The notes under the pieces were generated by a model, which had not been told where the DNA came from, searched no databases, and saw only the letters and a program-made list of their open reading frames with translations. DNA of 64,000 bases from Gorsachius magnificus (lineage: Eukaryota; Chordata; Aves; Pelecaniformes; Ardeidae), in the NCBI GenBank assembly GCA_034008185.1, contig CM067082.1:104341311-104405310 (forward strand), read 5' to 3'. A program made the position numbers and the translations under genes. Within the stretch, counting starts at the first letter, position 1. Each line of letters starts with the position of its first letter. Below, in pieces: positions 1-13,000 of the stretch.

Positions 1-3000
1 CAGCTGGATCTAGCTTGTCTACCTTTCTGAAGCAAATTACTCTGTGACCCCCTTATTTTCTTTTGGGTTAGGTATCTGATTTGGTTTTGGCAGTAAGGAT
101 TTGACTGCACATAATGTATGAGTTAGGGACAAAAATATGAGGAGGTGTTGCTCCGAGACACATCCCACATTGTGAGCCTGTAGTCAGATACACTCAGAGC
201 TTCCATGTTCAGCACCTGCCTACTTCTGGCACCATACTGGCTAAAGATGCCTGTGGAGGAGACAGCTGGTGTCCCTCAGTGAAGATGGCGTGGTGCACCG
301 AGCAAACATCTGAAACAGCAGAGAGATGGGGAAGAACATGAGCATTACTGAAATTTCTCCCCTCTCAAGTCTTAAATTTAGCAAGTAGCAACATTCCCAG
401 GTTGTTAATATGACCATTACCAGCTTCCTGCCCTACTTAGTCTGTTGAAACCACACATAATATTTACACTTCAAAACACTTACGTCCAAATATAAGGCCA
501 TTTTGTTACATCTCTGCTCATACACCTGATTGCATGCCCCAGGGATTATATTTGACAGCATTATACTACAGAATTTAGGTTGAGCTGTTGTTTCCCCATG
601 TGCCCCTTATAATGGAGTTAGAACTTGACTGTTTCATTGCTCATGGTATAATTATCAGGAACTTTTCTTTCTGCCGTGAAGGACTTTGAGAAACAGACTG
701 TGAGCGAGCCTGAGCTTCATGTTTCTCATACCCAGGTCTGCATTTGTTATGCAGTAATAGTACAGCTATTTGGCTAATTAGCTTGCTATTTATCTGTTTG
801 ACTCTCCTAAGAATATGAAATGCTGTGAAATGTTTCAGAAAGAAAGCAAAGTTTTCCAGATAAGGCTTCACACTATCTTGATGGAAGGGAAACTTCCAAC
901 CCCTTTGGCTATGTTTTCTAAGCAAACTAGAAACTGCTATGGAAACTCAGGCAATAAGCTGAGTTCTCATCTGGGTTGTATTGTCATAGAGAAGCATTGC
1001 ACATTAAAAACATTACCTAACATCAGCGAGAAGTGGCATCCAAAATTTCTGGAAGCCCTGAGTTGCACTGTTTCCATTCCCTATTTATTAGATAAGACAG
1101 CACCAACCCTTCAGCTTGCTGGAAGTGTGAAAATTTGATTTATTTTGTGCTTACAGAGTACCCATGTATTGCAGAGCTGAACACCATAGGAAACCCCATG
1201 AAGAAACAATTTTCTCTCTCTCCAAAACAGTGCACTGCAAATAAAGCCTGAAGCCAGGCAGTGAGCAATGAAGGAAAACGAAGATGTTTACTCGTTAGCT
1301 GAGCTTCTCCATCCTAATCGCAGAGCAAGGCAAGGGGTCCATGAGAAAAGTTTTCTGGGTAACCTGTGTAATTTAGAAACGTGCAGAAGACTGAACTAGT
1401 GTGGTGCAGGCAGACTTATTTCTGCTGTTTCCTAGCATTGAACTCTGTAGCATTAATAATGTTGTATTACTATTAAACATTAAAATGGTTGGTACACTAA
1501 TGAAGGCAGAATGTCGTTCAAGTCAGTCTTACTGCATCCATTAAGCTGTTGCAAGCAACAACAGCAAAACCAGCCAGTGCAACATTATCTCTCATTCCCT
1601 TAGCAGGCCATCATAAAACAACTGGCATCTGCCTGCCTGCTGTCAGGGCTGCAAAGGCAGGCAGCCACCAACGTGCAAAATGACGAAGTACTGCACTTCT
1701 TCAGTTATCAAGATGAGAGTTCTTTCTGTTACCGTGTTTTTTGACATCTCTGAGGTGATATGGCCTTTAGGAGAGGAGGCAGCCTCTTGGGTCTGTCTGG
1801 TCACTGTCACCACCAGACAGCTATGTAAATAGAAACCCCTCCTGAATGAACAGAGGCTGGGAGTTGATGAAAGAGAGTTCATAGGTTGCCACAGTTAGAC
1901 AGCAAGGGACATTTGAACAATATAGAACCAAGAATGTTCCCAGTGGAAACAGCTGTGAAATTTTTCATTTGGTTGCGCAGCTGCTCAGAGTTTGTGTTCA
2001 CTTGATCACTCGCGTAAAACAGGAGAATCTCCCAGATTGCTGAGAGGAGAAGGCAAGTGAAGGAGATGCTTTACTGTGAAGCACTTGCTCTGCTGTTTTG
2101 TGTTAAATGAAGGAGAAAATCTAACACAGTGTATGAGGATGGCAGCTTTGTACGACTGAAGCTAGATATTTCATTTGCTGGGCAGTGCCATCTTTTGTAT
2201 TTCTGGATATAGAAGCCTCCTGAAGATTGCAAGGGAGCAAATCCGTAAAGAAGCTGAATGTGGAGGCCTCTGCTATGGCATTTGAGTAGTTCTGAAGTAA
2301 CATCTTGCCATCAGGCATCTCCAGGCATGCACAGATTTTCTCCTTACATTATTTTCTTTTCATATGAAGCCAGTGAAATACCATCTGAGTCACATAAGAA
2401 AGGTAGCGTTAGGGCTATAATTTTCTATAAGTATGTGCCCTGGTTTGAACCACGATTTTAAAGATAAAGGAGACCTTGTCTTTCAGATATCACAGGAAGC
2501 AGTTAAAAGATCAAGAATCTGAATGCTGTCAGACTCTTATTTAGGATAATGGTAACGTCCATCGAGCACAAATGCTGTGCTCGGGTCAGAACGTGAAGGG
2601 CAGAGAGGTATTTCCTGGAGATGCTTATAGCCTGAGTCCGTGGTTCAGGAAGCTACTTCCACACGTGTTTGTTCCAGCTGAGAATGGTGCTCATGTAAAT
2701 GCTTCATTTTAAGTGCATGTTTAAAGCAGAACTCATATTTGAAGTGATTTGGAAAATGCGCATAAGGAGGCAAAGCCTGAGTTTGCAAACTGCTGTAGAT
2801 GCCAAAAATAGGTCAAATAAATCATATGTCCTGCAGCTAAGGGATTCTCAGCTACATGTCTAGAATAGAGTTAATTTCTAGACTCAGATGTCTAAATTTA
2901 GGCATTCATATTGTAGCTGCATAACATTAATACCGTAGCTCCAGTGATGATCTAGTCAATACTAGGGCCTAGAGAGGTAGGAGGTACGTTGAACTGTTTT

Positions 3001-3943
3001 CTACATCCATTGACTACGATGGGAGCACTGATACCTAGATCACATAGTAATCACTTGCTGTGTAGGCACCTAAAAGTGCGTATCAGATTCTGGAGCTGAA
3101 TCCCACTCCTGAAGTTTAGTGAGATGAACTTGTCCACAGTGACGGAGCATAAAAATGTTCCCTGATAATCTGGAAATGAGAACGTGCTAACCTGGAGCCA
3201 GACACTTATTTTATGGAGCAAGGAAACACTCTCCATTCAACAGAAATATTTCTGTTATTGTAGCGGAGTCACCAGTCAAGCAGGATAGGGCTGTTTTACC
3301 TTTTTTCATTTGTATCATTGACAATGTTCATACTCTGTCAATGTTTAGCATGAGGAGAAGCTTATCCCTCTACTTTATCTATGCCCCCATTGTATCACTG
3401 AAGAAAGTGGGTATCCTACCAACTTGTCTCATCCTGTGGACCAGAGAAAAGATCAGGGCAGTGAATGGTGACACCAGGACCAGATTAACGTTTTCTCCAG
3501 CATCGGTACGTGGCATGGTTTGGTCACTGTCGCCCAACACAGTTGTCTCTTTATGATACTGGTACCTGGAAGAACTACCTTGGGGAACCTGTGTTCTGGA
3601 CTATTTGAAAGCTGTCTTTTAATGAACAGAGGGAACAACCAACAGTCTGAGTTATCCAAGAACTGGGCCTGATCCCCTGACTCTGATGTGTTTAGTCAAG
3701 TGGTATTTCTCTGTGGTCCGTCTCTCGGAGCAATGTTCTGATGGTTGTCTTCTTCCCAGTGTTGGTCTGACTGAGGTGGAGTAAAGAAATGCAACACTGC
3801 ACTTTTCTTTATTCAATGGGAATAACAGCGCTATGGTGGGAAATGTTTAGTTTTCTATGATACTTCCTTACAACGGTATTTCTTAGCAGTGTTCTTTTTC
3901 TCCCCAAGTCTATCATCTCATGGTCTTTTCTGTTTTCTTACAG
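1..3943 (+). other. ITGA9: ITGA9 intron, 3' part (5' end outside window)
   Basis: No exon, RNA gene or clear transposon was found. Around 2985-3120 the sequence carries wording (a 'ccattgactacgatggg' motif and 'taggcacctaaa') that resembles a worn amniote repeat, but I cannot name it. Open frames up to 107 codons are chance level. The end has a good pyrimidine tract and CAG at 3941-3943. Confidence 0.8.
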
Positions 3944-4030
3944 GAGGAGCTGGGCATTGCTTGTGAGTTGCTGGAGTCAGACTTCCTCAAGTGCAGCGTG
4001 GGATTTCCTTTTATGAGATCGAAATCTAGG
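3944..4030 (+). CDS. ITGA9: ITGA9 exon 1 of 10 in window (calf-1 part)
   Basis: This exon is 87 bases, 29 codons, phase 0 at both ends. It is preceded by a pyrimidine tract and CAG at 3941-3943 and followed by the donor GTAATG. The peptide starts [20 protein letters not shown] and ends in RSKSR. Two cysteines (residues 7 and 17) probably form a local disulfide of the calf-1 domain. I looked upstream for the preceding exon, which in alpha-9 should encode a stretch like FINMWQK, and did not find it in bases 1-3943. Confidence 0.95.
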
Positions 4031-7000
4031 GTAATGTTGTGATATTTGCATTTGCAGAGTGATGGTCCGTTCACCTCTTTGTCTCCAAGAAGTGGCTGGA
4101 AGGGCAACTGTTCTGTTAAACGTCTGTGACTGATCCTTTCTGTAGCTTTCTAACCCAGATATCCAAGCTTTTCACAGTTACAGAGTGTAGCTATTCTCTT
4201 TCCCACCGGATAGGTGACTGCCAATGACAGTGCTCTGTGCAATGCAATACCCTGTTCTTGAAAATCAGTGCAAGAGTTGCAGCTACAAAAAACTTACGTA
4301 TTTCCTCTGCAGAAAATTAGGAAAGGACTCTGTCATATTTATGTTGCCTTATTCTGTTTTATTTTTGTCTTCTTTCACATTAAAGTGCAACTAAACTCAT
4401 ATGAATGACAATGAAAATGTCTTAATGACCTTTTCATATTATGGTCTCCTGGTAGCTTTTAAAGAGGATTTTGCTTGGTAGTAGAAGATGAACTCTCTCT
4501 TAATGTTTGGTTTTTTCTGCAACTAAACCAAGCTCTACAAATGACCAATGCAGAAAGGTGAGAAGATGAGGAATAACTTCAGGATGACCTGAACAAAATG
4601 AGTCTGAAATTTTTCAGAAAATTTCCATTTCAAAAACTATTCCTTTCCATTTGAATTAACATATCCTTTGACCCAACATGAAACTTTTTCTTTTATGTGT
4701 TTTATTGACTGCAATGTGCTCTTTTGAAACATTTAAAAAGATTTTAACTAGAATGGAAAAAATAAATGCAGTAGCAAAATATTATCTGGAATGTAAGAAT
4801 TTCAGTGGTTTGCTTCAGAATGACACGGTTGAGTTATCTTCAGGTTTTTTTCAGCAAACCATTGAAATTAGCATGAGCTTGGAAACTGTTTTGCTTGGCC
4901 AAAAAATGGTTTGGAGTTAAGTAGAAAAGTTGTTGCATGGAAAAGTTAATGTAGCACTACACTGGTCATTAAATTAGATTCTCTTTTCAAAATTAGCATC
5001 TGATTTTATCCATTATGATGGGTGGCCTGAGCATTGCTTTAACTTGTGCTGGTTGTTCCAAGTCTCTGTGCAGGCCAATGGGATGATCTTTATTCCTGCA
5101 AAAGATTTCTTCACCAGCAAGTAATGTATAGATTGGTGCTGAGGTAGTTTCAGGTAGAAATCCCCCTATACTAGAAGACCCTTCCCCTGGCTGACGATCT
5201 CTAAAAGAAATATCTTTGAATGGCAATGCTAGTAAAGGCCATTTCACAATGAAGGAAAAATTTGGCTCTCTAGTATTTGAACAGAGACGATATTGCTAAG
5301 ATTTAAAAGCTACTGTACAGTGGAGGAGTCTCTCTTACATGTAACAAAATACACTACTTCTGTACAGCTAGGCCAGTAAAATATATGTGAAGTTTCTGAA
5401 TAAATACATTTTGAAACAATACACCATGTCTCTAAATACTGCTTTTTGTTTGCACAGTATGAGTTCAGTGTGATCTTTGACACAAGCCACTTGTCGGGGC
5501 AGGACGAAACGCTTACCTTCCTCGTCACTGCCCACAGGTAAGGGAACCTTGTACATCTTGACGACTTGGATATTTTGTTGCATGAAGTGTGCATTGCATA
5601 TGCTTGACAATCACATGATAGCAGTCATAGACACATGTATGTGTAGTAAATGAGGTTAAATTATAGGGCTAAATGGATGCATTTTGATAATGGCAGTTGG
5701 ACTATATGATCGTTGTAGGTCCCTTCCAACTGAAATATTTTATTCTGATATAGAGGAACCATGTGATGCAGCTTCCTGAAAAATGAAGTAGGATCATGCT
5801 TAGGCTTTCTTTGCTCAGGCAGTTGTGATTCTGAAGGAGCATTTTGTGTTTTCTCAGTTGGAAGGCCCTTGTGTTTCTGTGCCCGTCCCTTTGGGCCCCG
5901 TATCAAGCTCAGCTCAGCTGCGGTTGACGATCAGCACCAGGCAGACCCATTTGTTCCAGCATTTGAATGAAATAAGCGTGCTTGGATGCAAACCAAAAAA
6001 GATAAATGCTTTCATCAGATGGCCAGGGATCTCACTGACAGTTTCCAAAGTTGCATGTCTATTTTTTGCCCCTCTGGATCTTCAGCGAGCTATAACAGAC
6101 TGCATGAAACAGCTGAATAGGGTACTTCCCCAGGGGCACTTGGAGCAGGCACTGAAGTAGGGTGTGATGCCAAATATGTGTGCATAGGGATTTTCTCTCC
6201 GGCAGAATAAAAGGTGTGACGCATGCTCTGTGCCTCCTAAGATGATGTGCCACAAAGCAGCAGACTCCATGGGTGATTCGGTCAGTGGCACCGTCCAGGT
6301 GGGTATGGGAACTGACAGTAGTACAGCTGTGTTAACCTGGTTCCCGCTTCCACATAATGTGTGAGTGGGCCAACTTCATACCCTCCCATGTCAAAATCAG
6401 GATCTTCAGCTGGAATTCTCCTCCCCAATTTGATGACACCTCATCAACCGGCTGAAGATGAGAGATGAGATGTCGCAGTCGCTGAGTGACTGCTCTCATA
6501 AGGCAAAATCCTGCAGTAACAGCTGTAGGTCAGAAAAAGATCCTGCAGCATGTGGGGCTGGTATGAAACACTGAAAGTGAGACCTCGCCTTAGAGGGGCA
6601 AGACCACATCTTGCATGTTAGAGAAGTTTTATTCTTTGTGAGGAGAAGTTCATAGTGTGTTCAGACGATCCCGTGATGCTTCTAGGTCAGTGAGATGCAT
6701 CAGTATCTGTTAGGTGAATGCCAGCTCATGCAAAGATGGGTCAGCACTGCTTTAAATGTGTCCAGCCAGTGTATTCCAGATTGTACCTCTCTTTTCCCTG
6801 CCTTGGGTAGCACAGGGCTTTCCTCTGTAACCTCACTCCTCAGATTTCTGTGCCCTACCAGTGAGAAGGGTTAGTCAATGCATTTAGATGGAGCAAAGAA
6901 ATACATAGTAGTTTGTACACATAGTGCAAATGCTCAGAGGGGTTAAGAGAAAGTTTTTCATTTCAGAATGCTGGGCGGGAGGACAGTTGTGTTTTGAAGG

Positions 7001-10000
7001 GTTCAGCTGAACCTCCAAAGGCAACAGTGCGGGTCCCAGTGCTGATTACCCTCATTTTCTTTGTGACTTTGGGCAAATTGCTCAATTCCCTTGCTGTCAA
7101 ATAAGCGTAATAAAATCTTTTTACCACAAGAGTTGCAGGGAGCCCTGGGGTAAAGTGAGTGATAAGAAAATGGAGAGGAAGTGTCTGTGTTGTGGCCAGA
7201 CTGCAATGAGTGGGCACATTGTTTCCTCACAAAACCGGAGGTAGTCTGGCAGAAATGGCTGGGCGCAAAGAAGGTATGCCACAGTGTCGTGGGAAAGTAA
7301 GTATTGCCCTTCAAGTGGCCACTTAAGCCTGTCCCTTGAAGCTGCAAATTTGGCAGTAGCATCTATAACAAGAGACTGGTTCAGTAGTGGGAGAGATCAA
7401 TTGGAGAAGGGACTAAACATTACATTTATTCTTTTTGTTAAAAAAAAATCCCAAGCCTACAAAAACCTCTTGTGGGCCTCCTGGCGTGAACTGTTTTTCT
7501 ACAGCTAGATTCAGTGAGCTATATTCTCCTTTTCTGAGAGTACCTTTGCTCCATTTGAAACAGATAAGCACATACCCATGAACCCTATATGGAATTCCAC
7601 TTGCTTCTTCTGCCTGCCACCATGTTATCTTGGTATTTGTGTTGGATGAGAACTGTCTCCATTCTGGACTCTTCTTTGAGCCTATTCATAGGAAAAGCTT
7701 TTATTAAACTTTTTTTTTCCTGGGACTGAAAGTTTGTGAGTTTTTCCATCTGGGCCATAGTTTTATTAGCAGACATGGCCAATGTGTCAGTTACGGAAAG
7801 CTGAGCTATATCTGTGCATGTATGTAGCCAGCAGGCTCTGTTTTTGTAATCTGAGCAACTCATCTTCTACATGGTATCGCTTGCAATGTTACTGCCTGCT
7901 GTTGCCTCAGCGATACTGTCCTCAAATAAATTGGATCATATCTTTTGTTTTGCCAGCTTGATTTGTGAGTAAATCCAATGAACTGCAAGGCAAAAGTGAT
8001 TCCAGAGTCACTGATGAAGAAATCGGAAATATATGTAACATATCTTTCAAGATAGTTCTTCTGATTTGTAACCCACCAAGCAGATTCATCATCAGAATTA
8101 GAATAATTACAAATTTGCTTGTTGGGCATGCATTTGAGGAACCTTTCCCAGACTTCAGACATAAGTGTTCACACTGAAATAAACTGACTCAAATGAGAGA
8201 TGATTGCTCACTTTTCTCTTCCTTCCTTCTGCTTTTGACCAGTTGAGGCAACTGCCTTTGAAAACGTAAAGTAGAAATGCTTCTGTTTGGCAACTATGTA
8301 CAGGCAGAGGGGCTGGAACTGCTGAGAGGTTACAGCCAGTTCAGTATGAGGGTCTTGCCCAAAAAGCTGCTTGTAGTGGTACCAAATTGGTGTTGTGGTA
8401 CAATGAAGGTACAATGAAAGAGCAATTTCATTGACTGGGTCACGATGCTCTGTGGGGTGTGTGCATCCCTCCCAAACTGACGTAGCATCAGGCTGGGAGA
8501 AAATAAACCCTTGCACTGGAGTCTAAATGTCCTTGTTTCTCTCCACTGTCTATGATGGCTGCTGTAGTTTCTCACTGCTGTTTGAATTCACACCTTGCTC
8601 CAAGATAGGGTTTTTTGGTGTGAGCCTGATCATGTCACAGCCACAGAGGAGCAGTGCAAAACGCGTGCTTTATGTGTGTGCTTTCTCCAAGGTGGGATGG
8701 ACAAATGTAACTCTTAATCTTTAAGAGGCTTCTTAAGGGGAGCTGACATCACTCAGATAGAGAGGCTCGGAGTACAAAGTGGTAGCTGTGAAACTGTGTG
8801 ATATATTGCAAAGGCTGTTGATTTACAGCGTGTTTATTTTTCCTTTCTGGCACAGTGGAAACCTAGAACGCACTGAATCTCTGCATGATAATACTCTCAC
8901 CCTGTTGGTGCCCCTGATGCATGAAGTGGACTCATCTATCAATGGGTAAGTACCAGTCACCAAATGAAAACAACAAAAATAATAATAATCCTAACAATAA
9001 CATCTGAGTTTCTTCAGTGAAAAACTGAATTCTTCTCTTTGTTTACATCTAGCCAGACTGTTGCTTTTTCCCTGTTTCCCAGACTCTGGAAATACAGACA
9101 ACCTCGTTCATTATCTGGGAATTTTATTTGTCATGCCTTTCATTCCAACACTGTACCTCTTTCTCCTTTTTAGCTAACGCTAATTAGTTACCATCACATT
9201 TATAGTAGGCATTTTAGTGATCATATTTGAATTCATGTGTTTCTGTAGATATGATGTACCTTAAAATATAATAAAAACATAACAAGTAAATCACATCTTG
9301 TTTGTTAGAGTATGCCTTTAAGGATGTGGTTGAGAATCACCAGGACAAAGGTTAGGGTCAAATGTTCTACGGTTTTAAGGAGCTTGATGGAGTCTAGCTG
9401 TTTGCCTTTCTGTTTAATTTCACAATTAGAATTTGCTTCTGCTTCTGTTCATTTTCCCATTCCCTCTGCTCCCTAGTCTGCGGGGCATCTGAATACCAAC
9501 CGAGGAACATCACTTACCCTTTGACTGAAATACTTGTATAAAACACAGCCATTGTCCTCTCCGCGGGGGCCACCCATGTGTGAGTTCCTGCCTTTGTATT
9601 CAGAGGTCTTCCCTTCCACTTCTGCATTACAATCTGGAATGAAAGATTTGCAGTCAGTCCCAGCAGACTGACCGTCCTCTAGCATAGAGAGTGCTCAAGT
9701 TGGAGTTGGGGGACCTGGTCACTGGAGGTGAATTAGCATCCAGGTAGACTGAGAAAGTTGACATGAATTCCTAAACTGGGGAATCAAAAGCTCCTCAGCA
9801 GTGTCCCCAAGAGGTCGGTGTCTGTTTTAGCCACCATTTATGGCAACCCCCAAGGAATATGTATTGTCTAAATGACCAGTGCAGGTTGGCATTAGTGGAA
9901 GTCAAAGATTCCCTTGACCAGCATGCTACATGTGTAGGATCAAAGTTACCTGCACTGACATGTGATTTGGCTGAAAAGCTGGGTAAACTCGGATTTGTGG

Positions 10001-13000
10001 TCTAGTCTGGATTTTACAACATCAAGCCGATTTCCCCTCTTGTTGTGTAGAAAGAAAATCCCTTAATGACTGCCACAATAGTCAGAATGGCATGAGCCTG
10101 CTCAGAGAAGCGAAGAGCGCTGTCAGACCTCACAAGATGACTAGCAAGGACAAAAATCTTCTCTATATTGAGAGTACAGTCTCAGCAGCGTGTTCTGGAA
10201 GTTTTTGAATGCTTTCATTGTTAGAGATTGTGTAGAAACATAACTCTGTGTCCCTTGCTTCTTGATGCTTTGACACAGATCGATTTTTGTACAGCTTTAC
10301 AGATACAAATGCTTTCATCTCTGTCTTTAGATCTCTGTTACCTACAGAACACTGCATGCCAAAAAAAATTACAAAAATTGGGCTCTCTTCTTTTTCTTCA
10401 GAATGTACTTTTTTAAAGCACAAGGTATCTGAATTTGTAAGCCCCACCCAACTGACTGTGTGGATTTTTTTTTTTTGCTTTCTCACAGACAAGACTTAGT
10501 TAATTCAAGTTCACAGAAGTGTCCAACTACCAGGGAAAGGTTGGGTTTATTGGAGGGCACAACATTCCCAGGCATGGTAATGTTAGTAACACTCTTTTTT
10601 GGAGAGTGTATCTTTAAAGCTTATTTTTATTAGCTATCCTGCATTCGAGTCTATGAAAGCAAACTTCATCCCTGGTCATAAATTGCCCGGAAGGGCTTGT
10701 ACCATGTTTGGGAGGAGCCTTCTGGCACAATGCCGTAAATGGGAGGAGTAAATCTGTCTCTCACTGTTTCCCCTAGCAATCCCTGGCATAAAAGGCAGGC
10801 AGGAAAAAAGGAAATGTACCTAAACAGGCTTAAAACCCTGCCTCAAAAAACTCTGGCCCAAAAGAACAACCTCGAAAGGAAGTAGAGTTTTAGGCAGTCC
10901 CCCGCCAAAGTTTGTCTGAAATTACACCAGGACCCTTTCCAGCCAGTGGAACAGCCTGAGATTAGAGGGAGGCACAAAGGATGCTTAAAGCACTCCTAGT
11001 CCTCTTCTGCAGGATTTCCAGGTACTGTGTTGTGCTTCCAGGTCTTTTCTGATTAAACCCTACTGTATTTTACTTTGTGATAAGTTGGTAAGAGTAGTTG
11101 AGGAGACTTGGCCTGTGTCACTGTAGTTGAAAGCAAGTTATATCCCTTGCTACTCTTTCCTTTAACCATCTGCTAATCATAAAGGTAGTGAAGCTCAGAT
11201 AATTAATGAAGTGCTTGTTCCTGCAATGCTATGTACGTGGTAGATAAAATTGAAATGTTACTTTAGTGAATATGTAACTGAAAGTGTTCCTATTAGTAAC
11301 TGTTTCTTCAGATTAATTTGGTAGTGCAATGATTTCCTGCGTTACTCAAGCTATAGGACTTGCACAAATCCTCCATGTCAGGGGGCCCTGGAGAAGAGGT
11401 TTTGTGATAGGGAGGGAGAAAAAGAGATAAGATAAGTCATCAAAAGAAGTCTGCTTCAATGAGGGGATGTTAACCGTGGTCAGTTGAGATGCTGCTGGTG
11501 TAGTCTAGTGTTGTGAAGAGGAAATCAAATCACAAATAATAGATTAATGTAAAATGGTCCCATAGAGTTTCACATGACCAGAAAGCAAGGGGTGCAATTC
11601 AGCTTGCCACAAATATGTTTAATTTGGATGACAAACACAGCTTACTAAATCTGTGTCTTGATCTTTTAGGGAAGTCTTCCCTACTTCATTTTTCTACGGT
11701 GATTCTGTGGAAGCATCCAACTTCATTCAGTTGGAAAACCACGAATGCCTTTTCCAGTCTCTCAACTTCACACTGCAGGTAAAACTGATTCTCATTTTGA
11801 CTGCTTTCCTGCTTGACAGCACATTCTGGTTTTGTATCTCTTTTATTCTGAATGTGTTATGGGCTTTGGTGCATGTTTCTGAATCATGGTATGCTGTGCA
11901 GTGCCTTTTTGATTGGACACCATATTTACAGTGTGCAGGGATGATATATTCCCTTATCTGAATATATTACAACAAGAATTGCAAATAGGGCATCTCACTT
12001 CCATAGGAATGAAGTGGCTACCATTTGTTTCTTTTTTACCTTTCATCACGTGCTGAGTAAAGAGCTCTAGTTACGCAAGTGCCACATCTTGGATGCAGCT
12101 GTGCCATCAAATGGAAGGAGTAATTCTTTTTAGTGGCATGGTCATTGAGCAGAGGAGTGGGCAGCCTTTATCCGTGAGAACAAACCCATACCTGTGCAAG
12201 GGATTCAGGCTTGCTAAATGCCCACAGTATGAAAATGTTTATAGCAGTACTGATAAGAGTGCAGCACAGGGAAGAGACTGAGACTAAAAAGACAGCTGTG
12301 AGAAAGTTTCATTAAATATCTTATAGCATCTTGGTGTTATTCAAGTATTATCTATAGATTACACTCCACAGGGCAGTTAGATGGGTTCCTGGTGTGGCAA
12401 AATATATGGAAAATTTATTATAACAAACTCTTGTGATGCAGCTGAAATGAACTTGTCTCACTGCCGTGAGTGTATCAATTACAAGCACTTCAAATCCTTT
12501 TTGACCGCTAGATGGAACTAGGGAATGATAAATCATGCGGAGTTGGGGGAATTATTTATTGTGAAAAATAGTCTTTCGCCTTTTTTCCCCTTTCTGTTCT
12601 CCTAGGCACGAATGCCACTCAGCTCATAATGAATAACACATGTCTTCCTCCGTGGACAGACTGTGGTCCAGAGCAATTAAGCCCCCACTGTCATGCAGTG
12701 CCCTTAGCTATTTACTGAAAAGGAGTGAAAGCAGGATTTCAGGACATTAAAGCTTTTGTGAACCAGGCTATTAATTCTTGTGATACTGATTTCATTCTTG
12801 AGGGTTTATAGGTCTTCCCCCCTCCCCCATAGCCAGTTATTGGTTAAAAATAGATAAAGAACAGATGTACTGATGCTTTAACTAGATGAATAGTTTCAAC
12901 AAAACAAAGTGATAACAGGTAAGGGAGAGAGAATCTGTATATTGGCAGAGCCACCATTTGTCCTGCCCCATCCTCTTGTCTCTCATGTACACACTTGTTG

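Larger units (their letters stand above)
5538..8855 (+). other. ITGA9: ITGA9 intron (3318 bp)
   Basis: It starts GTAAGG and ends GGCACAG. It contains a short CR1 3' end (about 5688-5745) and a MIR-like fragment (7058-7140), listed separately. A 111-codon open frame at 5825-6160 and a 119-codon one on the minus strand at 7003-7362 show no recognisable protein. Confidence 0.85.

Noticed and set aside
3051..3659. Possible upstream ITGA9 exon in bases 1-3943
   Set aside because: I searched for the recalled preceding segment (ending like FINMWQK) and for an in-phase donor, and found none; that exon is outside the window.
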